DNA of 64,000 nt from Branchiibius sp. NY16-3462-2 (GTDB lineage: Bacteria; Actinomycetota; Actinomycetes; Actinomycetales; Dermatophilaceae). Made by a program: the position numbers and the translations under genes. Below are positions 45,848 to 53,482 of the stretch, piece by piece (positions within the stretch are counted from its first letter, which is position 1; each line of letters begins with the position of its first letter). The notes beneath the pieces are model-generated. The model saw only the letters and a program-made list of their open reading frames with translations, had not been told where the DNA came from and did not search any database. The stretch is taken from contig NZ_LVCF01000025.1 in NCBI RefSeq assembly GCF_001594145.1, forward strand, positions 1 through 64,000, given 5' to 3'.

Positions 45848-46792
45848 TCAGGCGAACTCGTCGCCCCACGCCACCTCACGCGCCGAGCGGTACCGCGATC
45901 CCTGCTTCTTCGACACGATCTCGCGACCGGCGGAACCGTCCGGGCGGCACAGGGTCAACTCGACCAGACCCTTGCGTTTCACCGGATGCCGCAGCACGCG
46001 GGACGCCGCCGGCGGCACAGCGACATCAGGAGCCACCGCCAGCAGATAGCTGAACTTCTCGTCCTCGTACGACAGGTCGCCGCCCTTGATCTGCCGATGC
46101 AGGGCAGAGCGCGCCACCCGCACCGCGAAGTGACACCAGTCCGGCGACACCAGCGGGCACTCCGAGGCGTGGGGACACGGCGCAGCGATCTGCCACCCGG
46201 CATCCAGCACCCGCGAGCGCACCCGCAGGATCCGCCGATAACCACCCGGCGTGCCTGGCTCAATCACCAGCACCGCCGACCGGGCCTGGGATAGCGCCAG
46301 GGAAACCAGCGAATCCTGTTGCGCCTCAGTCAGTTCCGACAGAACGTAGGACGCCGCCACCAGATCAGCAGTGACGTCCAGCGGCATCCCCAACTGCCAG
46401 GGCAGTGCAGTCACCGCCGGGCCGTCGGTCGCCAACTCGACCCCCAGCGAACGGGCCGCCGGCACCTGCTCCGCGATCGTCGTACGCGCACCGGGCCACA
46501 GCGAGTCCGCCGCCCACGCCACGGCACCTGTCCCGCCGCCCAGGTCGAGGACGGACGACACGGCCACGTCGGGAGGCAGGAAGGACAGCGCCGCCCGGCA
46601 CGCGGCGTACGTGGCTGGCATCCGGTACGCCGCGTAGGCCAGGACGTCGGTCGCCGAACCCATCAGGGGTGCGGAGGCAGGCGACTCCTGCCGGTAGCGG
46701 TCGCTCAACCGGCGCACAGCGGCGGTCAACTGGGCCACCGGCACACCCCGCGTCGCGGCATCCAGCGCCTCACCCAACGACGAACCCGACAC
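45848..46792 (-). CDS. Rsm22-like SAM-dependent methyltransferase
   Basis: This 314-residue protein has the SAM-binding motif VLDLGGGTGAVAWAA, then YVLSELTEAQ, VLVIEPGTPGG and a cysteine-rich CPHASECPLVSPDWCHF. This combination is the Rsm22 family of ribosome-associated putative methyltransferases; the cysteines may bind an iron-sulphur cluster. It starts at a GTG and diverges from a small membrane protein gene. The bacterial substrate is not established. Confidence 0.82.
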   Translation of the reverse strand: MSGSSLGEALDAATRGVPVAQLTAAVRRLSDRYRQESPASAPLMGSATDVLAYAAYRMPATYAACRAALSFLPPDVAVSSVLDLGGGTGAVAWAADSLWPGARTTIAEQVPAARSLGVELATDGPAVTALPWQLGMPLDVTADLVAASYVLSELTEAQQDSLVSLALSQARSAVLVIEPGTPGGYRRILRVRSRVLDAGWQIAAPCPHASECPLVSPDWCHFAVRVARSALHRQIKGGDLSYEDEKFSYLLAVAPDVAVPPAASRVLRHPVKRKGLVELTLCRPDGSAGREIVSKKQGSRYRSAREVAWGDEFA

Positions 46793-46894
46793 TCCGAAGC
46801 CTCTCCACAGCAGTCACACGCGTCACTTCTGGCACACTGAACAAGTGGCGCGACCGCGCTCATTCTTGCTGCACCCGTCAACCCGGAGATCACC

Positions 46895-47068
46895 ATGGCC
46901 CTCGCGAACGCCAAGAAGCTGCTGGTGCTGCTGGTGGTTGCCTTCGTGATCTACGCGATCGTGCAGAGTCCGCAGCAGGCCGCCGACATCGTCCACACCG
47001 TCTGGAACATGATCGTCTCCGGATTCCGTGGCATCGCGGACTTCTTCAACAAAGTCCTGCACAGCTAG
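46895..47068 (+). CDS. Small single-pass membrane protein
   Basis: This 57-residue protein reads MALANAKKLLVLLVVAFVIY, continuing with AIVQSPQQAADIVHTVWNMI and ending FNKVLHS. It has one N-terminal membrane helix and an amphipathic tail. The start follows CCGGAG. It lies 11 nt upstream of the PH-domain membrane protein, and similar small proteins in this position are familiar in actinobacteria. Its function is unknown; it may partner the PH-domain protein. Confidence 0.75.
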   Translation: MALANAKKLLVLLVVAFVIYAIVQSPQQAADIVHTVWNMIVSGFRGIADFFNKVLHS

Positions 47069-47079
47069 GCGATCCGGGC

Positions 47080-47958
47080 ATGACGCTCGTCGACCCGCGC
47101 GCCCAGCGTCAGCTCAAGGACGTGCTGCTGCCCAGTGAACGGGTCGTGGTGGCCACGCACGAGCACTGGAGCCGGTGGACCAGCCTGGCCGGTGGCATCG
47201 TCACCGCCATCGTGCTGACGTTCCTCATCGACAGCCTCGCCCCCGCGAACTGGGGCGGGCTGGTCAACGTCTGCTGGATCCTGCTGTATTCGCTGGTCTT
47301 CTATGCGATGTGGCAGGTGATCGCGCGCCGGTTCGACTGGTTCGTCGCGACAGATAAGCGGCTGATCCTGCGCCAGGGGGTGCTTTTCCGGCGCACGATG
47401 ATGATGCCGATGGGCAAGGTCACGGACATGTCCTTCGTGCGTTCACCAGTCGGGCGTGCGCTGGGGTACGGCACGTTCATCATGGAAAGCGCGGGCCAGG
47501 ACCAGGCGCTGCACCGCATCGAGTGGGTACCGCAGCCGCAAGCGGTCTACCAGACGCTGTGCGCGCAGATCTTCACCTCGCAGGATCCGGACGATGACCC
47601 GCGGCTGCAGTTCCTGTCCGACGATCCGGACGTCACCAACCCGGGCGTCCTGCCGCCGGAGTTGGAGCCGGTCACGGTGCGCGTGCGCGGGGACCGTGCG
47701 ACCGCCGCACGCCGGCCAGCCGAACGTTACGACTCGACCCAGGTGCCCGTACGCCGATCGCCGGACTACCAGCCGCGCCCCGCCACCGAGCCGAAAGGCT
47801 CACTGCGGCAGCGCATCCTGCGCGGCCCGCAACCTGCGGAGACACACGAGTTCAGCCCCGAGGTGCAGGCCTGGAACGTCAGTCGCGAGGATGCTGCACC
47901 CCGGCAGGACGTTCGCAATCCCTGGTGGGACCCGAGTGACCCCAACGATCGTGATTGA
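47080..47958 (+). CDS. PH-domain (bPH2/YdbS-like) membrane protein
   Basis: This 292-residue protein has two membrane helices (SLAGGIVTAIVLTFLIDSL and LVNVCWILLYSLVFYAMWQVIA) followed by the bacterial PH-like domain DWFVATDKRLILRQGVLFRRTMMMPMGKVTDMSFVRS. The C-terminal 110 residues are a hydrophilic, Arg/Pro-rich, probably disordered tail. The function is unknown. It is coupled to the preceding small membrane protein gene. Confidence 0.82.
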   Translation: MTLVDPRAQRQLKDVLLPSERVVVATHEHWSRWTSLAGGIVTAIVLTFLIDSLAPANWGGLVNVCWILLYSLVFYAMWQVIARRFDWFVATDKRLILRQGVLFRRTMMMPMGKVTDMSFVRSPVGRALGYGTFIMESAGQDQALHRIEWVPQPQAVYQTLCAQIFTSQDPDDDPRLQFLSDDPDVTNPGVLPPELEPVTVRVRGDRATAARRPAERYDSTQVPVRRSPDYQPRPATEPKGSLRQRILRGPQPAETHEFSPEVQAWNVSREDAAPRQDVRNPWWDPSDPNDRD

Positions 47959-47997
47959 CTAGCGCCGAGTCATTCACCAGCAGGAGGCACGACCCGC

Positions 47998-48573
47998 ATG
48001 GCAGTCCGGCCCATCACGATCATCGGGCACAAGGCGTTGCACCAACCGACCAAGAAGGTCCGTGAGGTCACCCCGGAGATCAGGACCCTGGTGGCCGACA
48101 TGTTCGACACGATGGATGCCGCCAACGGGGTCGGGCTGGCTGCCAACCAGGTCGGGGTCCGGTGGCGGATCTTCGTCTTCGACTGCGAGGACGGTGACGA
48201 CGTGCAGCACCGTGGCGTCGTGATCAACCCGGTGTTGGAGAAGGGTGCGGTGCCGCCCGGCGACCCCGACCCGCGCGAAGGTCTCGAGGGCTGCCTGTCG
48301 GTGCCCGGCGAGCACTACCCCACGGCCCGCTCGGACTGGGCTCGCGTGACCGGCACCGATCTCGACGGCAACACGGTGGTGCTGGAATCCACCGGCGGCA
48401 CGTTGGCCCGGGCGCTGCAGCACGAAACCGACCATCTCGACGGCCACCTCTACGTCGAACGCCTCTCGCCCCGCTACCGCGACGAAGCGCGGCGCGCCAT
48501 CAAACGCCGCGCCTGGGCCGAGCGGGGACTGACCAAGTGGGACCCCGCAACCGCCGAGGCCGAGGACGTCTGA
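47998..48573 (+). CDS. def: Peptide deformylase
   Basis: This 191-residue metalloenzyme removes the formyl group from nascent proteins. All three motifs are intact: GVGLAANQVG, EGCLSVPGE and QHETDHLDG. The length and C-terminal extension fit the actinobacterial type. The gene begins 39 nt after the PH-domain gene and is followed 4 nt later by the SMP-30 gene, so they may be co-transcribed. Confidence 0.96.
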   Translation: MAVRPITIIGHKALHQPTKKVREVTPEIRTLVADMFDTMDAANGVGLAANQVGVRWRIFVFDCEDGDDVQHRGVVINPVLEKGAVPPGDPDPREGLEGCLSVPGEHYPTARSDWARVTGTDLDGNTVVLESTGGTLARALQHETDHLDGHLYVERLSPRYRDEARRAIKRRAWAERGLTKWDPATAEAEDV

Positions 48574-48577
48574 GCTG

Positions 48578-49450
48578 ATGCGCGCCGAACCCGTCGGACC
48601 ACCCCAGGCATTCCACGCCGAGGGTCCGGTCTGGTGGCCCGAATGGGATCCGGGCTTCGGGCGCGATGGATTCTCCGCCCTCAAGTACGTCGACCTGCTG
48701 GCCGGCGACGTCCTCACCCTCTCGCCGTCCGGGTCGGTATCCCGTGTCCACGTGGGTCGTGTCGCGGCAGCGCTTCGACCACGATCGTTGGGCGGCGCGG
48801 TCGTCGCCACGGAACGCGGCTTCAGCCTCGGGCGGACCTCGTCTTTGACAGATCTCGCGCCAGTGCCCGACCTCTGGGCCGATCCCGGGCTCCGGTTCAA
48901 CGACGGCGGCTGCGACCCCGACGGCAACTTCTATTGCGGCACGATGGCCTACTCGCAGGCACCCGGAGCCGGCACGCTGTGGCGGTTGGGCACCGATGGG
49001 GCCGCGAGCGCCGTACTCGAAGGGGTCACGATCTCCAACGGGTTGTGCTGGTCGCCGGAAGGCGAATTGGCTTACTACAACGACACTCCCACCGGCCAGG
49101 TGGATGTCTTCGACTGGTCGTCGGCGACCGGCCTCACCCGGCGGCGACGGTTCGTCGCGGTCGGCGGGTTCCCGGACGGACTGTGCGTCGATGAGCAGGG
49201 TGGCGTGTGGGTTGCTCTCTATGGCGGATCGGCGGTGCACCGCTACACGCCCGCGGGCGTGCTGGACGAGGTGATCGAACTACCGGTCACCAACGTCACC
49301 GCCTGCACCTTCGGCGGAGTCGACCTGCGCACGCTGTTCATCACCACGACCCGCGAGAACGTCCCTGACGGTGAGCAACCGCTGGCCGGAGCGGTCTTCA
49401 CCTGCCGCCCCGGTATCGGTGGCATCGCGACCCGCCCCTACGCCGCCTAG
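48578..49450 (+). CDS. SMP-30/gluconolactonase family protein
   Basis: This 290-residue propeller has the metal ligands of the family: Glu in FHAEGPVWW, Asn in LRFNDGGCDPDGNFYCGTMA, Asn in TISNGLCWSPE and Asp in GGFPDGLCVDEQGGVWVA. It probably hydrolyses a sugar lactone. Unlike the propeller at 26018, this one keeps the canonical metal site. It starts 4 nt after the deformylase stop. Confidence 0.9.
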   Translation: MRAEPVGPPQAFHAEGPVWWPEWDPGFGRDGFSALKYVDLLAGDVLTLSPSGSVSRVHVGRVAAALRPRSLGGAVVATERGFSLGRTSSLTDLAPVPDLWADPGLRFNDGGCDPDGNFYCGTMAYSQAPGAGTLWRLGTDGAASAVLEGVTISNGLCWSPEGELAYYNDTPTGQVDVFDWSSATGLTRRRRFVAVGGFPDGLCVDEQGGVWVALYGGSAVHRYTPAGVLDEVIELPVTNVTACTFGGVDLRTLFITTTRENVPDGEQPLAGAVFTCRPGIGGIATRPYAA

Positions 49451-49461
49451 CGCCCTCCCCC

Positions 49462-49480
49462 GGGTTTGGATACGAATGGC
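49462..49480. repeat. Half-copy of the GGATACG intergenic repeat
   Basis: GGGTTTGGATACGAATGGC lies between the SMP-30 gene and tRNA-Arg. It matches one arm of the palindromes at 45774-45825 and 60319-60377 but has no facing arm. Confidence 0.55.
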
Positions 49481-49542
49481 GGGGGATCGGCCGATTTAGC
49501 GACTGACGCCCCGACCGGCTAGAGTAGGGCGTCGCATGACAA

Positions 49543-49615
49543 GCACCCGTAGCTCAACGGATAGAGCATCTGACTACGGATCAGAAGGTTTGGGGTTCGA
49601 ATCCCTACGGGTGCA
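49543..49615 (+). tRNA. tRNA-Arg (anticodon ACG)
   Basis: Acceptor GCACCCG (49543-49549) pairs with CGGGTGC (608-614 of the 49 kb block), and A49615 is the discriminator. The anticodon stem TCTGA/TCAGA encloses CTACGGA with ACG at 49576-49578. The T arm is TGGGG-TTCGAAT-CCCTA. CCA is not encoded. This is the tRNA whose wobble A is the TadA substrate. Confidence 0.95.
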
Positions 49616-49639
49616 CGTACTGAGTTGAGACAGTGCACG

Positions 49640-49669
49640 AAGGTCCCGGGCGGATGCGTCCGGGACCTT
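49640..49669 (+). terminator. Terminator after tRNA-Arg
   Basis: AAGGTCCCGG (49640-49649) pairs perfectly with CCGGGACCTT (49660-49669) across a 10-nt loop, followed by TCTC. It ends the tRNA transcript and faces the convergent anti-sigma gene. Confidence 0.8.
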
Positions 49670-49677
49670 TCTCATGT

Positions 49678-50346
49678 CTACGCAGTCAATTTGCCGCGCA
49701 ACAGGCTGTTACCCGAGTGTGCCGGGTTGTTGTCGTACTTCTCCTCGGAGATGTCGACGATCAGGTAGCCGCTCTTCACCAGGCTCGCACTCATCGGGAA
49801 GGTCTCGACGCCCTCGCCACGCAGCACCCCCACCGGCACCATGCGTTTGCCGTCGGTGTTCAGCAGCCACACCTGCAGATACCCGTCACCGGCGTTCAAC
49901 GGCTTGGTGGTGTCGATGCGCAGCGCCATGCCCGACCGGGAGTCGATGAGTTGGGCCGAACCACCCTGCTGGCCGGTGTCCAACGTGTCCAACGCGACCT
50001 GGCTGACGGTTGTCGATCCCGGTCCATCTCCCCACACCAGGCGGCCGGTGCCCAGACCGATCAGGATGCCCACCGCCGCGACAGCAGCCGCCACGGCGAG
50101 TCTGCGCGGCCACGACCGCCGCGTTGACGTAGCCCGACCGGTCGACGCCTGGATCGCCGGCCACACCGAGGGTGGCGGCGCGAGCCATTCCAGGTCCTCG
50201 GGCGCCTGCTGCGCCAACCCGAGCGTCACCCGCAACTGCGCGACGGTGACTTGGCACTGTTCGCAGGTTGCGACGTGCTCGGGCACGCCGTCAACAGAGT
50301 CACCGAGCGCAACGGCGGCCAGGGCTTCGTCGTCAGGGTGCGCCAT
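49678..50346 (-). CDS. RskA-like anti-sigma factor
   Basis: This 222-residue protein has a zinc-type anti-sigma N-terminus (PEHVATCEQCQ, the HxxxCxxC motif), one central membrane helix (LAVAAAVAAVGILIGLG), and a C-terminal extracytoplasmic RskA domain (NAGDGYLQVWLLNTDGKRMVPVGVL). It should hold the adjacent ECF sigma factor at the membrane. It overlaps the sigma gene by 14 nt. Confidence 0.9.
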   Translation of the reverse strand: MAHPDDEALAAVALGDSVDGVPEHVATCEQCQVTVAQLRVTLGLAQQAPEDLEWLAPPPSVWPAIQASTGRATSTRRSWPRRLAVAAAVAAVGILIGLGTGRLVWGDGPGSTTVSQVALDTLDTGQQGGSAQLIDSRSGMALRIDTTKPLNAGDGYLQVWLLNTDGKRMVPVGVLRGEGVETFPMSASLVKSGYLIVDISEEKYDNNPAHSGNSLLRGKLTA

Positions 50347-50920
50347 CGCCGCTCTCCTTCAACCGCCTCCGTAGTTCGACCAGTCCGCGCCGGACGTGAC
50401 TTTTCACCGTACCCAGCGGGATGCCCAGGTGTTCACTGATCTCGGCGTACGGCCGATCCTCGATGATCGCCAACCGCAGGATGGCCGCCCGCGGATCGCC
50501 CAGTTGCTCCAGTTCGTGCACCACGAAGATCTGGTCGGCCAGGTCCGCATCGCCCACCGGCGGAGCCGATGCGTCGAGGATGGCTGCATCCAGGTTGCGC
50601 CGGGCCCGCTGCCGTTGCTGGCGCACATCGGCGATGCGATGTTTTGTGATGGCCACCAGCCACGCTGCAGGTGAACCATGCCCCGGCACCAGGGTATGGC
50701 GACTGCGCCAGGCGGCCAGGAACACCTGTTGGGTGACGTCCTCCGCGTCGTGCGCGTCGTCGAGGGCTCGCCGGGCGATGGTGTGCACGAGTGTCCCCCA
50801 CCGTTGGAACATCTCCGCGAGGGCATCAGGATCCCCGGACGCCAACCGTGCGGACAGTTCGGCGTCCGCGCGCGAGTCCCCCTCTGGCGGCACGCCGTCA
50901 GCCAACCACAATGCGGCCAT
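50333..50920 (-). CDS. ECF sigma factor (SigK-like)
   Basis: This 195-residue sigma factor has region 2 (FQRWGTLVHTIARRALDDAHDAEDVTQQVFLAAWRS) and region 4 (LRLAIIEDRPYAEISEHLGIPLGTVKSHVRRGLVELRRRL). The partnered RskA-like anti-sigma factor and the neighbouring fasciclin gene recall the SigK-RskA-Mpt70/83 set of mycobacteria. A perfect 13-bp hairpin lies 16 nt upstream of the start. Confidence 0.9.
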   Translation of the reverse strand: MAALWLADGVPPEGDSRADAELSARLASGDPDALAEMFQRWGTLVHTIARRALDDAHDAEDVTQQVFLAAWRSRHTLVPGHGSPAAWLVAITKHRIADVRQQRQRARRNLDAAILDASAPPVGDADLADQIFVVHELEQLGDPRAAILRLAIIEDRPYAEISEHLGIPLGTVKSHVRRGLVELRRRLKESGDGAP

Positions 50921-50935
50921 CCGTGGTGGGGCTTG

Positions 50936-50979
50936 GGAAGGTACGCCGAGACGCGGGTGAGCGCCCCGGCGTACCTTCC
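50936..50979 (-). terminator. Hairpin between fasciclin and sigma genes
   Basis: GGAAGGTACGCCG (50936-50948) pairs perfectly with its complement at 50967-50979. Both flanking genes read leftwards, so the hairpin can end the fasciclin transcript or attenuate read-through into the sigma gene. Confidence 0.7.
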
Positions 50980-50992
50980 TCGGTGAGCCGGG

Positions 50993-51640
50993 TCAGAGAT
51001 AGGCCGGACGCAGCACCGCGGTGATGCCGTGCGCGATCTGCTTGTTGCCGTAGTTGAGGTTGATCTGGAAGAGGTTCACGAACGGGTCCGCCGCGTTCGG
51101 GTCGTTGTCCTTCAACCGGATCAGCGGCAACGGCTTGAGCACGTCCACGGTGAACGTCTTGCCGGCCAGCGCGGTGGGCAGCACCGCGTTGTCCGAGCGC
51201 AGAGCGGTCACGGCGTCGATCGTTTTGCCTGGTACGACGTGGTATTCGAGGATCTGCTCGACCGTGTCGATCCCCAGGCCGGCCACGACGTTGAACACCT
51301 GCTGCTCCGAGCGCACCCACTTCCCGGTCAGGTCGTGGACCAGGTTCCGGAAGGCGAAGTCCTCGGGCAGGAACGCCGTCAGGGGCACGTTGCCATTCGC
51401 CAGCAGTGCGACGGGACTGTTCGGCTTGGCCTTGACGACGGCCAGAACCGCCGCCGTCACGATGTCGTAGTCGAACGGGTTGTTGTCGAAGCCCACGCCG
51501 CCCGCGGTCAGGTAGGCCGCAAGGCTGCGGCTGCCCGCAGGTGCAGCCGCCTTGGTCTGGGCCGACGCCGGAGCAGCCGCGAGCGCGGGCACCGCCAGTG
51601 CGACAGCGACGGCAACGGGTACGAGATGACGCTTTTTCAT
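50993..51640 (-). CDS. Secreted fasciclin (FAS1) domain protein
   Basis: This 215-residue protein has a Sec signal peptide (KKRHLVPVAVAVALAVPALAAAPASA) and one FAS1 domain: NVPLTAFLPEDFAFRNLV, VEQILEYHVVPGKTIDA and the closing GNKQIAHGITAVLRPAYL. FAS1 domains mediate adhesion. The sequence before the core (FDNNPFDYDIVTAAVLAV) indicates a variant start of the domain. The neighbouring sigma/anti-sigma pair suggests it is a regulon member. Confidence 0.88.
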   Translation of the reverse strand: MKKRHLVPVAVAVALAVPALAAAPASAQTKAAAPAGSRSLAAYLTAGGVGFDNNPFDYDIVTAAVLAVVKAKPNSPVALLANGNVPLTAFLPEDFAFRNLVHDLTGKWVRSEQQVFNVVAGLGIDTVEQILEYHVVPGKTIDAVTALRSDNAVLPTALAGKTFTVDVLKPLPLIRLKDNDPNAADPFVNLFQINLNYGNKQIAHGITAVLRPAYL

Positions 51641-51742
51641 CAGAGAACCTCTCGGATCAGATGGCTGGGCACCGACAGGTACCCGCTACCTTCTCCGTCG
51701 CAAGGCCCCCGCAGGATGCACCTGGCGTCAATCAATCAACCC

Positions 51743-52441
51743 TCAGGTCGCCCCGACCGGATCACGAGGCGGACTTCCAGTCGGCGTTCGTCCCTCGACA
51801 CGGCGCTCGTGCCAGAAGTGCAGGAAGATGATGATGCTCAGGAACGCCGCGAAGGTGCACCAGATCGAGGCGTAGTCGTTGACGTTCATCCACGCGGCGA
51901 TCGTCATCGCGATGAAGTTGCCCACGCCGACCATGACCACGTAGCGATAACTGCTCATCGCAGGGGCGATACAGGTCGCGAAAACGTAGGGGTAGGCCAG
52001 GATCCCCGGGCTGAACCCGGGTAGGACGTAGTCCAGGTTCCCGCCGTTCACCGACACCTGGATAGCCGGTTGTAGGACTTGATACATCATGTAGACGAAC
52101 AGGATCGTGCCCACCCAGGACGGGATCAGCAGCAGTTTGCGCCGCCGGGGATCGCGCTCCATGAACCACACCGACCAGGGCACGATCAGCGGGAAGAGTG
52201 CCCACGCGATCAGCACCCACAGGTGCACGTCGTAGCCGGTGAGGCACTGCACCTCACCGTGGCGCGCTTGGTTGTCCAGCTTCAGCCACGTGACACCCTC
52301 CATGAACTGGTGGAGGCCGAAGATCAGCGGCAAGGTGGCGAAGGGGATCTGCCTCTTGTCACGCACCAGCGCCAGCGAGCCGACGCCTGCGGTCAGCACG
52401 ATCCCCGCACCGACGAAACTCGCAGTGGCGTTGAAGCACAT
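51743..52441 (-). CDS. DUF6629-like integral membrane protein
   Basis: This 232-residue protein begins MCFNATASFVGAGIVLTAGVG, the signature start of a conserved membrane family I associate with DUF6629, and has about seven hydrophobic segments. A cytoplasmic Arg-rich loop (RDPRRRKLLL) sits in the middle. The function is unknown. It lies apart from its neighbours and is probably monocistronic. Confidence 0.75.
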   Translation of the reverse strand: MCFNATASFVGAGIVLTAGVGSLALVRDKRQIPFATLPLIFGLHQFMEGVTWLKLDNQARHGEVQCLTGYDVHLWVLIAWALFPLIVPWSVWFMERDPRRRKLLLIPSWVGTILFVYMMYQVLQPAIQVSVNGGNLDYVLPGFSPGILAYPYVFATCIAPAMSSYRYVVMVGVGNFIAMTIAAWMNVNDYASIWCTFAAFLSIIIFLHFWHERRVEGRTPTGSPPRDPVGAT

Positions 52442-52494
52442 AGTTCCCCATTCCCGGACTGGACGATGCGCACAGACTGCCAGATCCGAGGCGA

Positions 52495-53349
52495 CTAATC
52501 GCCGATCAACGTGCGAACTGCGTATAACTCCGGGAAAAAGGTCAGGTCCAGGGCCCGGCGCAGGAAGTCCACTCCGGAACTACCGCCCGTGCCCGTCTTG
52601 AAACCAATGGTGCGTTGCACCGTGCGCAGGTGCCGGAACCGCCAGAACTGGAACGCGTCTTCCAGGTCGACCAGGTCCTCGCAGGTCGCGTATTCGGGCC
52701 AGAACGTCGAGGTGTCCCGGTAGATCCGCGCCAAGACCGGCAGCAACGCGTCGTCCTGGACCCAGGCCCGGGTGACGTCCCGGGTCAGGATTGATTGCGG
52801 TACGTCGTGCCCTCCTCGGGCGAGGAAGGCCAGGAACGCGTCGTACACCGTGGGTCCCTCGAGCAACTCGGCCAGTTCGGCGTGCGCCTCCGGCTGGCTC
52901 TCGAACACCCGCAGCATCCCGGCGTTCTTGTTGCCCAGGATGAACTCGACCGCCCGGTATTGGTAGGACTGGAATCCGGAGGACGAGCCGAGGGACCCAC
53001 GGAACTCGGCGTATTCGCTCGGGGTGAGAGTCGCCAGCACCGACCACTGCTCGGCCAGCGTGCGGAAGATATGCTTGACCCGGGCCAGCGCCTTGCGGGC
53101 CCGGCTGACGTCGTCGGCATCGAGGTAGGTGCGCACCGCGCGCAACTCGTGCAGCACGAGTTTGAACCACAGCTCCGTCGTCTGGTGCTGCACGATAAAC
53201 AGCAACTCGTCGGGATGCTCGGGGCGGCTGACCGGATGCTGCGCTGACAGCAGTCGCTCCAGATCGAGGTAACTGCCGTAGGACATCTGCGAGCGGAAAT
53301 CGGTGCGGATACCCGCCTCGATCGGCCGTTCGCCGTCGTTCACCGTCAT
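52495..53349 (-). CDS. kynA: Tryptophan 2,3-dioxygenase
   Basis: This 284-residue haem enzyme oxidises tryptophan to N-formylkynurenine. SYGSYLDLERLLSAQHP, ELLFIVQHQTTELWFKLVLHEL, SGFQSYQYRAVEFILGNK and the haem-ligand His in FWRFRHLRTVQRTIGFKTGTGGSSG are all present. Two ATGs lie close together; the second is better spaced from GGAGAGG and is used. No kynureninase or formamidase is next to it. The HAD phosphatase diverges from it. Confidence 0.95.
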   Translation of the reverse strand: MTVNDGERPIEAGIRTDFRSQMSYGSYLDLERLLSAQHPVSRPEHPDELLFIVQHQTTELWFKLVLHELRAVRTYLDADDVSRARKALARVKHIFRTLAEQWSVLATLTPSEYAEFRGSLGSSSGFQSYQYRAVEFILGNKNAGMLRVFESQPEAHAELAELLEGPTVYDAFLAFLARGGHDVPQSILTRDVTRAWVQDDALLPVLARIYRDTSTFWPEYATCEDLVDLEDAFQFWRFRHLRTVQRTIGFKTGTGGSSGVDFLRRALDLTFFPELYAVRTLIGD

Positions 53350-53482
53350 CGTCATCCTCTCCGTTGAGATCGATGCTCCCATGCGCTGCGGATTGACCGG
53401 TCGCGAAGACCCCGCAGCCCCGGAACGTCGTACTAGCGTCGGAAAGTCCGCCAAAACCGACCCGGAAAGTGGTGCGCCACCC

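Noticed and set aside
47970..48927. Minus-strand frames opposite peptide deformylase and the SMP-30 gene
   Set aside because: Both plus-strand genes have full sets of catalytic motifs; the opposite frames have none.
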